Below, in pieces: positions 53,112-62,866 of a DNA stretch of 64,000 bases. Numbering within the stretch: position 1 is the first letter of the stretch; the number at the start of each line of letters is the position of its first letter. The stretch spans positions 1 through 64,000 of the forward strand of contig NZ_SLZG01000007.1 in the NCBI RefSeq assembly GCF_004341625.1, given 5' to 3'. This stretch comes from Rhizobium sp. BK376. Its GTDB lineage: Bacteria; Pseudomonadota; Alphaproteobacteria; Rhizobiales; Rhizobiaceae. The position numbers and the translations under genes were made by a program. The notes under the pieces were generated by a model. That model saw nothing but the letters and a program-made list of their open reading frames with translations. It did not search any database and was not told where the DNA came from.

Positions 53112-53795
53112 GTGTCGAAGATACTGGTAATCGAGGACGACGAGGGAACCGCGTCCGAAATCGAGGCGGCACTTGTCGACCACGGATGTGCGGTCACTCA
53201 GGCCCCCGATGGCAAGGGCGGACTGATCAAGGCGCTCTCCGGGGACTTCGATGCGATCGTCCTCGACCGCATGCTTCCGGGTGGCATGGACGGCCTTGGA
53301 ATCCTGACCGCGCTGCGTGCCGCCTCAGTTCAGACCCCGGTGCTCATTCTGAGCGCTCTCTCGGCAGTCGACGAGCGCGTGCGCGGTCTGAAGGCCGGTG
53401 GCGACGACTATCTCACGAAGCCGTTTGAATCCTTGGAACTGACAGCGCGATTGGACGTGCTTGTCAGACGCCGTTCGGTGGCACCACAGGAGACCACGCT
53501 TCGCGCCGGCGATCTCGAAATCAACCTCCTGACACATTCCGTCATGCGCGCCGGACACACCGTCGACCTGCTTCCGCGCGAATATCGACTGCTCGAATAC
53601 ATGGTCCGCCATTCCGGGCAGATCGTCACGCGGACGATGCTCTTCGAGGAGGTCTGGCATTACCGGTATGGCGAGGCCACCAACGTGATCGACGTCCACA
53701 TCAGCAAGATTCGAAAGAAGGTGGATCTTCCGGGTCTCACGCCCATGATCCGCACCCTCCGCGGCTCGGGATACGTTCTCGATGCGACCACTTGA
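53112..53795 (+). CDS. OmpR-family response regulator
   Basis: 227 residues from GTG 53112, preceded by GGAGG four bases away. Receiver with Asp52 (VLDRMLPG) and LTKPF switch Lys; winged helix with LLPREYRLLEYMVRH and NVIDVHISKIRKKV. It overlaps its kinase gene by 14 bases. Homologous to the regulator at 43577, suggesting a duplicated two-component family in the window. Confidence 0.92.
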   Translation: MSKILVIEDDEGTASEIEAALVDHGCAVTQAPDGKGGLIKALSGDFDAIVLDRMLPGGMDGLGILTALRAASVQTPVLILSALSAVDERVRGLKAGGDDYLTKPFESLELTARLDVLVRRRSVAPQETTLRAGDLEINLLTHSVMRAGHTVDLLPREYRLLEYMVRHSGQIVTRTMLFEEVWHYRYGEATNVIDVHISKIRKKVDLPGLTPMIRTLRGSGYVLDATT

Positions 53796-55137
53796 AATCT
53801 TCCGAACCACCAGCTTTCGTCTGGCGCTGGCATTTCTTCTCCTGTTCGGTGCTGCTGCGGCATTGCTCTTCGTGTTTGTCGACTGGCAGATGCATGACTT
53901 TCTCGATCGGCGGAGCGACGAATGGTTGCAACGCGAAATGCAGTCGATCCAGCGTCTCCCGGTCGCCGAAATCACCACGCGCCTGACGCTGAGGGCAAAG
54001 GACGGTCCCTCTAGCGAAAGGCCTTTCTCTCTGTTCGACGACAAACGGCAGCTCATCGCTGGCAATGCTGTCGCATTCCCACTGGAGCCTGAGTTCGAAA
54101 TCCCGTTCGACTTCGCGAACCGAGCGTCTGCCAGGACGGAACATTATCGTGGGCTGCTCCATCGCCTGCCCGATGGCGGTGCGCTTCTCATCGCCCAAAG
54201 CCTTCAGGAACAGCGTGAATTCCGGGAAATGCTGGAGAACGCCACGTTGTTTGCGTCCCTGGCGACTGCATTGCTGGGACTGTTTGGAGCTGGCGGTATC
54301 GGATTGGCATCGATGAAACGGCTGGACGCGATCTCGGATGCGGCCACCCGGATCATGAAAGGAGATCTCAAGCAGAGGCTGCCGACAGGACGTGCGGGAG
54401 GCGACATAGATCGGCTCGCCACCGTCGTGAACCACATGCTGGACGAGATCGAGCGCCTTATGCACGAGGTGAAAGGCGTTTGCGACAGCATCGCGCACGA
54501 CATGAGGACACCACTGACACGGCTACTTGCAAGTCTCGAAAGAGCAAGGCGGCGTGCGACGTCAGTCGAGGACTACAGCCAGGCCGTCGAGGAGTCCCTG
54601 GAAGAGGTCCAGGGTATCCTCAAGACGTTCAGCGCGCTCCTTCGCATTTCGGAAGTCGAGGACGGGCTTCGGAGATCCGGTTTCGTCGAGCTCGACTTGA
54701 AGACCATCGTGCGAGATGCCGTCGAGTTCTTCGAGCCGGCCGCCGAAGAGCGAGGCGTCGCCCTCAATCTGCTGGATGGAGGACCGAAACCTGCCACCGC
54801 GTTAGGCGATCCGAGCCTCATCTTCGAGGCGATCGCAAACTTGATCGACAACGCGATCAAGTTCACTTCCGAGGGAGGCAGCGCTACCGTTCGCATAGAG
54901 AACGGGCAGAAAGACATCGTGGTCAGTGTCGAGGATACTGGAATCGGAATTCGTCCCGAGGACGCAGAGGCTGTATTGCGCAGGTTCTACCGAGCGGAGC
55001 GAAGTCGGCATGCGCCTGGGAACGGACTCGGCCTAAGTTTGGTGTCCGCGATCGCTCGGCTTCACGATACGAAATTGGAAATCGGAACGCCCGCAACGGG
55101 AACGAACGTGCGCCTGACGTTTGCCTCAACCGGATAG
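53782..55137 (+). CDS. Sensor histidine kinase
   Basis: 451 residues: helices LALAFLLLFGAAAALLFVFV and ATLFASLATALLGLFGAGGI around a periplasmic domain of about 130 residues, HAMP, H-box SIAHDMRTPLTRLL, NLIDNAIKF, EDTGIGI and NGLGLSLVSA. It pairs with the overlapping regulator, and probably also signals to the divergent orphan regulator and hence the RND pump. Confidence 0.92.
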   Translation: MRPLEIFRTTSFRLALAFLLLFGAAAALLFVFVDWQMHDFLDRRSDEWLQREMQSIQRLPVAEITTRLTLRAKDGPSSERPFSLFDDKRQLIAGNAVAFPLEPEFEIPFDFANRASARTEHYRGLLHRLPDGGALLIAQSLQEQREFREMLENATLFASLATALLGLFGAGGIGLASMKRLDAISDAATRIMKGDLKQRLPTGRAGGDIDRLATVVNHMLDEIERLMHEVKGVCDSIAHDMRTPLTRLLASLERARRRATSVEDYSQAVEESLEEVQGILKTFSALLRISEVEDGLRRSGFVELDLKTIVRDAVEFFEPAAEERGVALNLLDGGPKPATALGDPSLIFEAIANLIDNAIKFTSEGGSATVRIENGQKDIVVSVEDTGIGIRPEDAEAVLRRFYRAERSRHAPGNGLGLSLVSAIARLHDTKLEIGTPATGTNVRLTFASTG

Positions 55138-55171
55138 GTCACAGGGCCGTCGATCCAGCAACACCAGTTAG

Positions 55172-55783
55172 CTATCGCACAAGGGCGTCTGCTGGAAGGT
55201 CCGCCTGTGCCTGCTTTTTGTCACGAGCTTCCATTTCTTCCCACGTCTGATCCATCGCATATGCGGAGGAAACGACGGGTATGCCAACATGACCATAGTA
55301 GAACGACAGCTGGCCCTCGGCCTGCCGCTCATCCATGCCGGCAATCTTGCGCATGTAGAGCGCAGAAACGAGGCCACTTCGATCGGCGCCTGCCTGGCAA
55401 TGAATGAGGATCGGCTTGGGCGCGGCTTCCATGATCGCGACAAGTTGGTCGACTTTCTGCGCCGAGACGACCTTGGAGGCGTACAATCCGAAGTCGATAT
55501 GCTTGACGCCCAGACCGTCGGCCATGGCCACTTCGTCATCGTACCATGGGGTGCCCGGATTAGCTCCCCGGAGATTGATCACGGTCTTGATTCCATGAGC
55601 GCGCACATATGCAGCAAGCTCATCAGCCGTGGGCTGCGCGGAGCGATAGAGTTGACCATCGATGACCGGGTGAAAGTTGCCGCTGAGCTGCAGATACCCG
55701 GCATACGCGCCGCAGCCAACGCCGACGGACCCGATGACAGCCGCCACAGCAATCGAAAACCGACGAAAACGAAACCGCATCAT
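55172..55783 (-). CDS. Membrane-anchored dual-specificity/tyrosine phosphatase-like protein
   Basis: 203 residues: an N-terminal anchor (IAVAAVIGSVGVGCGAYAG), then a cysteine-phosphatase domain. The P-loop is ILIHCQAGADRSGLVSALYM (Cys and Arg of HCX5R), and VINLRGANPG and YDDEVAMADGLGV are typical of the bacterial DSP-like family. It could act on phosphoprotein, phosphoinositide or lipid phosphates in the periplasm. Two adjacent ATGs make the start ambiguous by one residue. It is convergent with the kinase gene. Confidence 0.88.
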   Translation of the reverse strand: MMRFRFRRFSIAVAAVIGSVGVGCGAYAGYLQLSGNFHPVIDGQLYRSAQPTADELAAYVRAHGIKTVINLRGANPGTPWYDDEVAMADGLGVKHIDFGLYASKVVSAQKVDQLVAIMEAAPKPILIHCQAGADRSGLVSALYMRKIAGMDERQAEGQLSFYYGHVGIPVVSSAYAMDQTWEEMEARDKKQAQADLPADALVR

Positions 55784-56114
55784 GCTTTTGAAGATTCCCT
55801 TGAGAGGTTAGTTTCATTTGACGCACTTGGCTGACAAGGACCTGAAAGTCCGGCAAACTCGGCCTTCAAAGGCGCGGCTTTCGCGCCACATTCCTCATTG
55901 CATCGTGGGGATCGGAAAGACCGAGAAACGGTGGTTGCGGAGGAGCATCGCATCGAGGCCAGATGCTTTGCTGCGAGTTCAGAGAGGGCTTCGGCACCAT
56001 CGTGGGGCCGCGATCGGCTGTTCCGATCAGGCGCCACGACTGCTCGTTTGGATTGCCGGTCCCGATGGCGCAGACGAGGGAGTGAGCCCCCTCGCGCGCT
56101 ATGACGACTTTCGC
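55784..56114. other. 331-base gap with hairpins, no supported gene
   Basis: Contains a strong GGCGCG/CGCGCC hairpin (55871-55887) and a second hairpin near the downstream gene end. A rightward open frame here is antisense to the binding-protein gene and lacks family features. No coding region supported. Confidence 0.4.
56076..56093 (-). terminator. Hairpin after the binding-protein gene
   Basis: GAGGG and CCCTC pair around eight bases, 22 bases past the stop of the leftward solute-binding gene. No U run, so moderate support only. Confidence 0.3.
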
Positions 56115-57146
56115 CTACTTCGCGAAGCCCTGTGTCTTGTTCGCCTCGATGACGAAGTCGTCGGTGTAGGTCGACGGCAGATCGACGTTGCCATTGATCT
56201 TTCCAGCCGCCTTCTCCACTGCAAGGACAGTTTCGGGACCGCCCTTCGGCATCATGCCGTCAGGCAGGAACTGACCCTTGTCCTTGTCAAGGGCATCGAT
56301 GTATTCCTGCTTGCTGGAGAGAGGGTTGCTGGTGAAGTTCGCTGGCAGGTGGTCTGCGATATCGGCGGCCGAGTGCGTGGCGATATAGTGCATGGTCGCG
56401 ACGAGCGCATTGACCACCTTTTGCGTGGTCGCCTTGTTTTTCTCCACCCAGTCGGCACGCGCGAGGACCGACGCGGTGGGCCAGGTGCCGCCCAGCCATC
56501 TCGTCGCGCCGTCGGTCGAAGCAAGGTCGAACGCGGAGTAGCCGATACCCTTCTTTTCGATCGCATTGACCGTCGGCTGGGTAGTCATGCCGCAAACGAT
56601 CTTGCCATGCTGAAGGGCGGCAACCAGCGTCGCGCCGGCGCCGACTGAAACGCGATGAAAGTCCTTTGTCGTCAGCTTGTCGCGGGCCGCCATGAAAAGG
56701 GTCAGATCGTCTGTCCCGGAACCAATGTCCGTGACGCCGACCGCCTTTCCCTTCCAATCGGCGGGCGTATTGATCTTGCTATCCTTGGCGCACATGACAC
56801 GTTCGCCCGGCGCGCCTGAAAGCTGGACGATGCCAATGATTTTCTTGCCGTGAAGCTGAAAGTCTATGGTGTGGTTGTACCATGCCCCGGCCATCTCAAC
56901 TTCGCCGGAAGCAACGGCCGCTTCGGCTCCCACGCCGCCCTCGGTTTCGGTGCTGAGTTCGACGTTGACGCCGTACTTCTTGTAATAGCCCAAACCTTCA
57001 GCAAGCTGGTATGGCAGATAGATCTGCTTGTCGATGCCGCCTACCATCAGCTTCACCGTTGGAACGGCGTCTTCTGCATGGGCGGCGATCCCCGACGACA
57101 TCACGGCCGCCATTGCAATTGTGGAAAGCTTCCAGTTTTTCACCAT
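56115..57146 (-). CDS. NitT/TauT-type ABC solute-binding protein 1
   Basis: 343 residues from ATG 57146 (GGGAG seven bases upstream), with signal peptide (STIAMAAVMSSGIAAHAE). The mature part begins VKLMVGGIDKQIYLPYQLAEGLGYYKKYG, the NMT1/SsuA-like pattern for nitrate, sulfonate, taurine or pyrimidine ligands. It is last of the leftward operon after ATPase and permease. A second, divergently encoded binding protein (59181) has the same opening motif. The ligand is not identified. Confidence 0.88.
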   Translation of the reverse strand: MVKNWKLSTIAMAAVMSSGIAAHAEDAVPTVKLMVGGIDKQIYLPYQLAEGLGYYKKYGVNVELSTETEGGVGAEAAVASGEVEMAGAWYNHTIDFQLHGKKIIGIVQLSGAPGERVMCAKDSKINTPADWKGKAVGVTDIGSGTDDLTLFMAARDKLTTKDFHRVSVGAGATLVAALQHGKIVCGMTTQPTVNAIEKKGIGYSAFDLASTDGATRWLGGTWPTASVLARADWVEKNKATTQKVVNALVATMHYIATHSAADIADHLPANFTSNPLSSKQEYIDALDKDKGQFLPDGMMPKGGPETVLAVEKAAGKINGNVDLPSTYTDDFVIEANKTQGFAK

Positions 57147-57198
57147 GTTCTCACTCCCTTTCATGGTCAAAGTTATTTGGATGATCACGCCCGACAGC

Positions 57199-58089
57199 TC
57201 AGAGGCCTTGGGTGTCCGGTTCGCGGCCGTGGGACGGTTGCCAGGCCAGCAGGCGCTTTTCCGCCTTGGCCATCAGCGCTTCCGCGCCCAGCGCCAGAAG
57301 TCCGATGACGAGCATCGCGCCGAAAACGCCGTTGGCGTCGAAGGTGTTTTGAGCGGTGGCGATGACCAGGCCCAATCCGCGTTCCGCGCCGAGGAATTCG
57401 CCGACGATTGCTCCGATGATCGAGAAGCCGAGGGCGACATGGAGACTGGCGATGATCCACGTCATGGCAGATGGAAAGATGACGTATTGGACCAGTTGGA
57501 GCCTTGATGCCCCAAGGATCCGCATGTTGGCGATCAGGTTCCTATCGACGCTTCGCACGCCCTGGAAAGCGTTGAAGAAAACGACGAAGAAAACCAGGAC
57601 CGCTGCGAGCAGCACCTTGGAGGCAAGGCCCAGACCAAGCCACATGACGAAAATCGAGCCAAGCACAATGCGCGGCAGCGCGTTCACAATCTTGATGTAA
57701 GGTCCGACGACGTCTGCGAGGAAGGCGACTTCGCCCAATACGACCCCGAAAAGAACGCCGCTTGCGACGCCGGCCGCAAAGCCGAGCAACGCCTCCTCAA
57801 GCGTGATGCCCACCTGCAGCCAAAGCGAACCGTAGGCGGTCCCGTTGACGAACCAGTCGGCCAGTCGCTGGACGATGCCGAGCGGCGATCCGAAAAAGAA
57901 TGGATCTATGAGACCGGTCTCTGCCCCGATTTCCCAAACTCCAAGGAACACTGCCAGCAGAAGGACACGACCGACAAGAACCCGGCGCTTTCGGCGTGCG
58001 ATGCGCTCTTTCGCAGTCTGGACGATCGACAATTCCTCGGGCGACAGCGCCTCCGTTCGGAGATCGGTGGTGGTCTCGACCATGGTCAT
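57199..58089 (-). CDS. NitT/TauT-type ABC permease
   Basis: 296 residues with about six helices (VLVGRVLLLAVFLGVWEIG, GFAAGVASGVLFGVVLG, VLLAAVLVFFVVFFNAFQG) and the EAA-type loop NLIANMRILGASRLQLVQYVIFPSA. The basic N-terminus of 40 residues is cytoplasmic. Its ATG shares one base with the ATPase stop, so both are coupled. Imports the same ligand as the adjacent binding protein. Confidence 0.9.
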   Translation of the reverse strand: MTMVETTTDLRTEALSPEELSIVQTAKERIARRKRRVLVGRVLLLAVFLGVWEIGAETGLIDPFFFGSPLGIVQRLADWFVNGTAYGSLWLQVGITLEEALLGFAAGVASGVLFGVVLGEVAFLADVVGPYIKIVNALPRIVLGSIFVMWLGLGLASKVLLAAVLVFFVVFFNAFQGVRSVDRNLIANMRILGASRLQLVQYVIFPSAMTWIIASLHVALGFSIIGAIVGEFLGAERGLGLVIATAQNTFDANGVFGAMLVIGLLALGAEALMAKAEKRLLAWQPSHGREPDTQGL

Positions 58090-58922
58090 CAGGCGGCTCC
58101 CTTCATGGCAGTTGCAGTCCGGGAGTAGGCACGCTCGACCTCTTCGCGGAGGGCCTCCCAGATCTGTTGGTACAATTCCAGGAAGCGTGGCTTGAACCGG
58201 ATCTCCTGAACTTCTCCCCGCGGCCGCGGAAGATCGATGTCGAAGATCGCCTTGACCGTCCCCGGTCCCGCCGAGATCACAACCACACGATCAGCCAGGG
58301 CAATCGCTTCTTCGAGGTCATGGGTGACGAACATCACCGAGGGACGGTTCTTTTCCCAGAGGGTCAGAAGTTCATTGGACATGATCGCCCGCGTCTGGAC
58401 GTCGAGTGCGGAAAAGGGCTCGTCCATCAGCAGCATGGACGGCTTGTTGATCAGAGCGGCGGCAAGGCTGACACGCTTGCGCATCCCCCCGGAGAGCTGA
58501 TGGGGGTAGTGGTTCTCGAAACCAGCGAGTCCTACGGTCGTCAGCCATTCCCGCGCCTCTTCCATCGCCAGCTTCTTGTCAACGCCGCGGAAAATGGGAC
58601 CGAGCGCGACATTCGTCAGGACCGACTTCCACGGCAGCAAGGCGTCGGCTTGGAAAACGAAGCCCGCTCCCTTGGTGAGGCCATCGACCAGCCTGCCCCC
58701 GACCTTCACGGTGCCCGCGCTCGGCAGGTCCAGGCCAGCAGCCATGGTAAGCGTCGTTGATTTTCCGCAACCAGTCGGCCCGACAATGGCGCAAAACTGT
58801 CCGGGTTCGACGGAGAGGTTGACATTACGGAGGGCGGTCATCGCGACTCCCGTCGGCGTGACGAACCGCTTTGTGACGTTCGACAGCTCGATGCCCGCCT
58901 GCCCGATTGCTTTCGATTGCAT
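58089..58922 (-). CDS. NitT/TauT-type ABC ATP-binding protein
   Basis: 277 residues from ATG 58922 with GGGGAGG four bases upstream. Walker A GPTGCGKST (about 52), Q-loop FQADALLPW, signature LSGGMRKRVSLAAALI, Walker B LLMDEPFSALD and FVTHDLEEAIAL. It heads the leftward operon and diverges from the second binding-protein gene across a 258-base gap. Confidence 0.92.
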   Translation of the reverse strand: MQSKAIGQAGIELSNVTKRFVTPTGVAMTALRNVNLSVEPGQFCAIVGPTGCGKSTTLTMAAGLDLPSAGTVKVGGRLVDGLTKGAGFVFQADALLPWKSVLTNVALGPIFRGVDKKLAMEEAREWLTTVGLAGFENHYPHQLSGGMRKRVSLAAALINKPSMLLMDEPFSALDVQTRAIMSNELLTLWEKNRPSVMFVTHDLEEAIALADRVVVISAGPGTVKAIFDIDLPRPRGEVQEIRFKPRFLELYQQIWEALREEVERAYSRTATAMKGAA

Positions 58923-59180
58923 GTATCCTCCCCGGAGACTTACAGATATGCAGATGTACAAATCGGCAATTCCGAAACTCAAAAAGCGAATTACCGTGAC
59001 GATATACTCAGGGCATATCGACTGATATTTAATGTTCTGATTTTTCGATTTCGCGCGATTTCAACTAGACATTTGCAAATCGATTCCTCCACTCTTTTCC
59101 TCGACGGAAGGCGTAGCATCGCTTGCTTACACCTACCTTTCAGTCCTATAAAAATTTGGGAAGCGAGGAGAATGACGAGA

Positions 59181-60236
59181 ATGGGGTGGTGGCTGCCCGC
59201 CAAGGTTCCGCAAGGGACCGGGAGGCGATTTCTATTTGGACTCAACGCGGTTGTCGTAGCGGCGCTGCTGCTGATGCATGCGTCGACCACACGTGCCCAG
59301 ACATTGGACGTGTCGCTGATGATCGGCGGCATGGAAAAGCAGATCTATCTGCCAGCGGTCCTGGCCGAGCGGCTAGGCTATTTCAGCAATGAAGGTCTTA
59401 ACGTGCACCTGCTGAGCGAGCCCGCCGGCGTCGAGGCAACGGACGAGATGCTGGCAGGCGCTGTCCAAGGTGTCGTAGGCTTTTACGATCACACGATCGA
59501 CTTGCAGGGTCTCGGCAAATATACGGAAAGCGTTGTGCAATTCAGCTCCGTCCCCGGCGAAGCCGAAATGGTCTCCGATCGTGTGCCGGATGCGAAAACC
59601 ATGGCAGCGCTGAAAGGGATGCGCCTTGGCATCACGGATCTAGGTTCCTCGACGGATTTTCTGACGGAGTATCTTCTTGGAAAATCCGGCCTCTCTTTGG
59701 ACACGGTCTCCCTGGATCCCATCGGTGCGGGCGACATTCTGATCTCGGCAATGAAGCGAAACCGTATCCAGGCCGCCATGACCACCGAGCCGACCATTTC
59801 CCGGCTCATCGAACTGAAATTGGCCCATGTCATGATCGACATGCGCAACCAGGCGGGAACGGAGAACGCGCTTGGAGGCGTCTATCCGGCGTCGTGCCTC
59901 TACATCCAGACCTCCTGGATCGAAAGCCATCCGGATGCCGTGCAGAAACTTGCCAACGCACTCGTCCACGCGCTGCAGTTCATATCGAGACACAGCGCCG
60001 AAGAGATCGCCAGCCATCTTCCTCATGACTTTTTCGCGGGCGACAAGGAGCTTTACGTGAAGGCGTTGGAGGCAGGAAAGGCGATGTTCACGCCTGATGG
60101 ACGCATGCCTGAAGGTGGCCCGCAGAGGGTTCTGTCGGTGCTGAGTCAGTTCAACGACAACGTCCGCGGCAAGCAAATAGACCTGAACAGGACCTTCACG
60201 AACCGCTTTGTCGATCAGGTGACACTGAACCAGTAG
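59181..60236 (+). CDS. NitT/TauT-type solute-binding protein 2
   Basis: 351 residues from ATG 59181 (AGGAG ten bases upstream; ATG 59172 is too close to it). Signal or anchor sequence LNAVVVAALLLMHASTTRA. The mature domain starts LDVSLMIGGMEKQIYLPAVLAERLGYF, strikingly like the first binding protein, yet the whole is divergent. It is divergent from the ABC operon and convergent with a histidine kinase gene whose end it overlaps by 41 bases. It may deliver ligand to the transporter, or report ligand to the kinase. Confidence 0.85.
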   Translation: MGWWLPAKVPQGTGRRFLFGLNAVVVAALLLMHASTTRAQTLDVSLMIGGMEKQIYLPAVLAERLGYFSNEGLNVHLLSEPAGVEATDEMLAGAVQGVVGFYDHTIDLQGLGKYTESVVQFSSVPGEAEMVSDRVPDAKTMAALKGMRLGITDLGSSTDFLTEYLLGKSGLSLDTVSLDPIGAGDILISAMKRNRIQAAMTTEPTISRLIELKLAHVMIDMRNQAGTENALGGVYPASCLYIQTSWIESHPDAVQKLANALVHALQFISRHSAEEIASHLPHDFFAGDKELYVKALEAGKAMFTPDGRMPEGGPQRVLSVLSQFNDNVRGKQIDLNRTFTNRFVDQVTLNQ

Positions 60237-61641
60237 ACTGTCGCGCTACCTCATCCTGCGGCGCGGCTGGCAGCCGTACGGCAACGCCGAACCCCCTACC
60301 TCCGGCTGGATGATAGAGATGCAGTGAACCGTCACAGATATCGACGATTTCCGCGACGATCGACAATCCAAGGCCAGAACCGCTATTGGTCGAATTCCCA
60401 CCTCGCTGAAAGCGCGACGTAAGAATTGAGAGATCGTCCATTCCGGGTCCCCGGCCGTCGTCCTCGACGGAGAGTGTCACTTGATCGTCTTCGCGTTCTA
60501 TTCGCAGTACAGCCGATGCGCCTCGGCCCGCGTGGGCGATCACGTTGTCGACCAGGTTTGTCAACAGTTCCCTCAAGAGCCTCTCGCGTATCATCGCCCA
60601 CGAGGGAGATGCCGCCTCAAGCCCCAAGTCTACCTCATGGTCAAGCGCGCGTGGCACGGCGCCAGCCACGATTTCGCGCGCGACGGCGCGTAGATCGACC
60701 ATTTGCGGAGGCAAGGCCCGAATGTTTTCGACGCGCGCCAGCGCGAGGAGCTGCAGTGTCATGCGCGACATCGACTCCAGATCCGAGCCGACCGCGTTCA
60801 ATGCCTCTCGAAGCTCCTTTTCATCCCTCGTGCGAACGGCATATGCGACCTGCATTTTCATAACGGCGAGCGGCGTCCGGAGCTGATGGGCGGCCGCATC
60901 GAGGAAGCGGCGTTGGCGGCCAACGACATCGAGAAGCCGCGCCATGTGGCTGTTGATCGCCTCGACGAGTGGACGGAGTTCATACTGTATCGCGTTTGCA
61001 TCGAATGGTTCGAGTTGGGAGGAAGTGCGTGCGAGAACCGCCTCGCGCAATGCAAGAAGCGGCCGTAATTCCCGGCTGATGCCGATCCAGATGAGGACGG
61101 CTGTCAACAGAACGACTGCCGACTGCTCCACAAAGCCAGAGAACCATAGCTGCGTCTCCATCGCCTTGCTGCTGTTCAATGTGGAGCCGATCAGCACGAG
61201 AACAGGCGTGGAGCCAGTTGGCGTCGCGATTGGCTGACGAAAGGCGACTGCGGTCATGGTTTCGTCCCGAAACGACGCCGGATAGAACCGATACTCGAAA
61301 TCTCGTATCGGACCTGCTGGAAGCGGCAATTCGGGGAAGCCGACAATAAGGTGCCCGTCGAGGGTTTCGACACGGTAGGCGACCTCGTCGTGACCGCCTG
61401 AATCAAAGAGTTCCAGTGCTGCGGGGGGCACGACCGCTCGAATTCGTCCCGCGTCGTACCTGACCTGCTCCGCAATGACGCGGGCGGATGAAAGTAGCCG
61501 TTGCTCGTTCAGAAGGGTCGCCTGACGCCGCGCCGCGCCGAAGGAAAGCCAGAGGCTCAATGCGAGCAGCCCGGCAATGGGTATCATGACCCATAAGAGC
61601 AGGTTCAACCGAAGACCACCACGCGAGAGAAGTCGCGGCAT
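60196..61641 (-). CDS. Sensor histidine kinase (TctE-like)
   Basis: 481 residues: two helices (LLLWVMIPIAGLLALSLWL and SAVVLLTAVLIWIGIS) around a periplasmic domain of about 140 residues, H-box DAAAHQLRTPLAVM, NLVDNVIAHA, EDDGRGPG and GSGLGLSIVAE. This is the TctE/QseC class that often works with a periplasmic binding protein. The start shares one base with the regulator stop, and its 3' end overlaps binding-protein gene 2. Confidence 0.92.
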   Translation of the reverse strand: MPRLLSRGGLRLNLLLWVMIPIAGLLALSLWLSFGAARRQATLLNEQRLLSSARVIAEQVRYDAGRIRAVVPPAALELFDSGGHDEVAYRVETLDGHLIVGFPELPLPAGPIRDFEYRFYPASFRDETMTAVAFRQPIATPTGSTPVLVLIGSTLNSSKAMETQLWFSGFVEQSAVVLLTAVLIWIGISRELRPLLALREAVLARTSSQLEPFDANAIQYELRPLVEAINSHMARLLDVVGRQRRFLDAAAHQLRTPLAVMKMQVAYAVRTRDEKELREALNAVGSDLESMSRMTLQLLALARVENIRALPPQMVDLRAVAREIVAGAVPRALDHEVDLGLEAASPSWAMIRERLLRELLTNLVDNVIAHAGRGASAVLRIEREDDQVTLSVEDDGRGPGMDDLSILTSRFQRGGNSTNSGSGLGLSIVAEIVDICDGSLHLYHPAGGRGFGVAVRLPAAPQDEVARQSTGSVSPDRQSGS

Positions 61642-62312
61642 CAGCTCCTGGCGAGCCTCAACAGGTAGCCGACGCCGCGAATGGTTTCGATCGAGACGGG
61701 CGAGTTTTCAAGTCTTTTGCGTAGCCGGTGAACGTTGACCTCGATCGTCGCGGGGCTGACCTCGTCATCCATTCCATACATAGCGTCCATCAGGATTTCT
61801 TTGTGTACCGTCGCTCCTCCGTGCCGTATCAATGCCTCAAGAAGTGCATGCTCTCGCGCTGAAACGGTGAAAGGCTCACTGTTCATCGTGAAGTTTCGCT
61901 TGTGGCAATCGAAGGCAAGCGGCCCGAAGCGCAGCACCTGAGCCATTGAGAGCTTCGCCCGGCGAAGCAGCGCCTTCAGCCTCGCGTCAAATTCTTGAAC
62001 CTCGAATGGCTTTGTCATGTAGTCGTCGGCGCCAACCGTCAGCCCTTCGACTCGGGTGCTCAGCTTGTCATCAGCGGTCAAAATCATGATTGGCATGGAA
62101 AGCTGCTTCGCCCGCAACTGGCGGATCAATTCTTGTCCGGTGATACCAGGAAGGCCCAGGTCGACGATCGCAAGATCGTAGGTGCCAAGGTCGGTGCCCT
62201 GGATGGCAGTCTCTCCGTCAGCTACGCAGTCGACGACATAGTGGTCGCTACGCAGAAGCTTCGCGAGCCAGGTCGACAGACCCGGATTATCCTCCACCAA
62301 AAGCAACCTCAT
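61641..62312 (-). CDS. OmpR-family response regulator (TctD-like)
   Basis: 223 residues from ATG 62312: receiver with Asp51 (AIVDLGLPG) and MTKPF switch Lys, then a winged helix (VSAREHALLEALIRHGG, ATIEVNVHRLRKRL). The frame is open to 62372 but lacks family sequence. It pairs with the TctE-like kinase and probably controls the ABC transporter cluster nearby. Confidence 0.92.
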   Translation of the reverse strand: MRLLLVEDNPGLSTWLAKLLRSDHYVVDCVADGETAIQGTDLGTYDLAIVDLGLPGITGQELIRQLRAKQLSMPIMILTADDKLSTRVEGLTVGADDYMTKPFEVQEFDARLKALLRRAKLSMAQVLRFGPLAFDCHKRNFTMNSEPFTVSAREHALLEALIRHGGATVHKEILMDAMYGMDDEVSPATIEVNVHRLRKRLENSPVSIETIRGVGYLLRLARS

Positions 62313-62412
62313 AGGCTTGGTTCTCCTCCCCGAACTTGTCCTGAAAAATCCCCTAGCGACACGCCCGACCAACCGGGCAGTGCAAAGTCACTTCGGTGGG
62401 GAAAACTGGTGC

Positions 62413-62781
62413 TCATGCGCGCCGCACTTTGCCGGGCCTTTCCACGAGCTCCTCCAGCCGATGAACGACCGAATCGAGATTGAAAGGCTTTACCAGATAG
62501 TCCGATGCACCCAGCCGCTCGCCCTCAAGGCGGTCGGACAACTGATCGAAAGCCGAAAGGACAAGCGTAGGGCACCTCGGCAACCCTTGACGCAGAATAT
62601 CGAAGCCGTCGCCATCCGGGAGCCGCCGATCAAGGCAAATGAGATCGAACGTCGACCGCTTCAAGATATCAACGGCGGCCTTGAACCCGGTTGCCCATGT
62701 GACGTCCCAGCCTGAAGAGACCAGATGCTCCCTCAAGGCGTCGCCAAACAGAACGTTGTCTTCCACGAGCAGTATTCGCAA
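62413..62781 (-). CDS. Receiver-only response regulator
   Basis: 122 residues: MRILLVEDN start, Asp51 (ICLDRRLPDGDG), Ser in LVLSAF and Lys in YLVKPF, all the phosphorylation residues. The protein stops right after the receiver, with no winged-helix domain, and the next 100 bases do not encode one. It may relay phosphate to another protein, or be an OmpR-type gene that lost its output domain. Confidence 0.85.
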   Translation of the reverse strand: MRILLVEDNVLFGDALREHLVSSGWDVTWATGFKAAVDILKRSTFDLICLDRRLPDGDGFDILRQGLPRCPTLVLSAFDQLSDRLEGERLGASDYLVKPFNLDSVVHRLEELVERPGKVRRA

Positions 62782-62866
62782 CTCAATTCTCCGTTGATGC
62801 GAACACCAATGCTCCTATTTGCTGACAACCATCTGAAGCACGCCGATCGCCTCCGGCGGCAGGATG

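Noticed and set aside
55818..56648. 276-codon rightward open frame
   Set aside because: Mostly antisense to the solute-binding protein gene, with no ribosome site or recognisable domain.
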